Below are positions 63,853 to 64,000 of a stretch of DNA of 64,000 bases, one piece after another. The stretch comes from Cerioporus squamosus (Eukaryota > Basidiomycota > Agaricomycetes > Polyporales > Polyporaceae), in NCBI GenBank assembly GCA_022592435.1, contig JABYQS010000002.1, positions 868,001 through 932,000 of the forward strand, in the 5' to 3' direction. The notes under the pieces are model-generated. The model did no database searches. It was not told the origin of the DNA and saw nothing but the letters and a program-made list of their open reading frames with translations. The translations under genes and the position numbers were made by a program. Numbering within the stretch: the first letter of the stretch is position 1; each line of letters starts with the position of its first letter.

Positions 63853-64000
63853 GATAGCAAGCTTGACCAGGATCCTTGGCTGTTGTTACTGTAATTTATC
63901 GCTTTCGATTGCCTCCTGAAGCTACATACATGGCGGCTTGAGGGCGGCGTGACACTCTTGACGCCAAACATAACATCGTGACCCAACGCGCAAATGGCAA

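Overview
This window looks like nuclear DNA of a basidiomycete fungus, probably a wood-associated Agaricomycete. The genes are dense and cut by many introns, mostly 47-90 nt, with GT..AG ends and CTNAC/CTNAG-like branch sites. Coding sequence is C/G-rich at third positions. The gene set is fungal: GH55 and GH5 beta-1,3-glucanases, a fused NAD(P)H glutamate synthase, an Sso-type syntaxin and a fungal SDR-fold protein. I saw no rRNA, tRNA, CRISPR array, prophage or intact transposon.

Layout. 1-4.6 kb: secreted GH55 glucanase. 5.1-13.6 kb: Eco1/ESCO cohesin acetyltransferase (+) converging on GLT1 glutamate synthase (-), with GATA and CCAAT motifs upstream of GLT1. 15.3-16.8 kb: LST8, a WD40 subunit of TOR complexes. 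17.7-23.7 kb: a small hypothetical gene, a DUF1776-like SDR-fold protein, an ALKBH7-like dioxygenase and a mitochondrial carrier-like protein. 23.7-27 kb: gene-poor, with one unrecognised multi-exon gene. 27-35 kb: CHORD co-chaperone, mitochondrial IF-2, GH5 glucanase and the GPI15/PIG-H subunit of the first enzyme of GPI synthesis. 35.2-39.7 kb: one large gene that appears to join an IST1 (ESCRT-III regulator) domain to a TBC (Rab-GAP-like) domain and a long disordered tail. 40.6-47.8 kb: a multi-span membrane protein and PPP4R1, a HEAT-repeat subunit of protein phosphatase 4. 48.6-58.9 kb: aspartate aminotransferase, an AN1 zinc-finger protein, the syntaxin, argininosuccinate lyase and a FAR-17a/AIG1 protein, all on the minus strand. 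59.3-63.9 kb: the TRAPPII subunit TRS130/TRAPPC10.

How the genes relate. Several serve membrane traffic (IST1-TBC, syntaxin, TRAPPC10) or amino-nitrogen metabolism (GLT1, aspartate aminotransferase, argininosuccinate lyase), and LST8 and PPP4R1 belong to growth and phosphatase signalling. They are separate transcription units and I see no secondary-metabolite or defence cluster.

Two points need attention. First, the IST1-TBC arrangement is an unbroken reading frame across the junction and is the most unusual protein here. Second, at least four conserved genes (ECO1, GLT1, GPI15, argininosuccinate lyase) need one-base corrections, nearly all at short C or G runs or doubled bases. This looks like assembly error rather than gene death, so protein models taken directly from this sequence will be wrong at those places. 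Splice sites were chosen by eye from motif and frame, so small shifts are possible.
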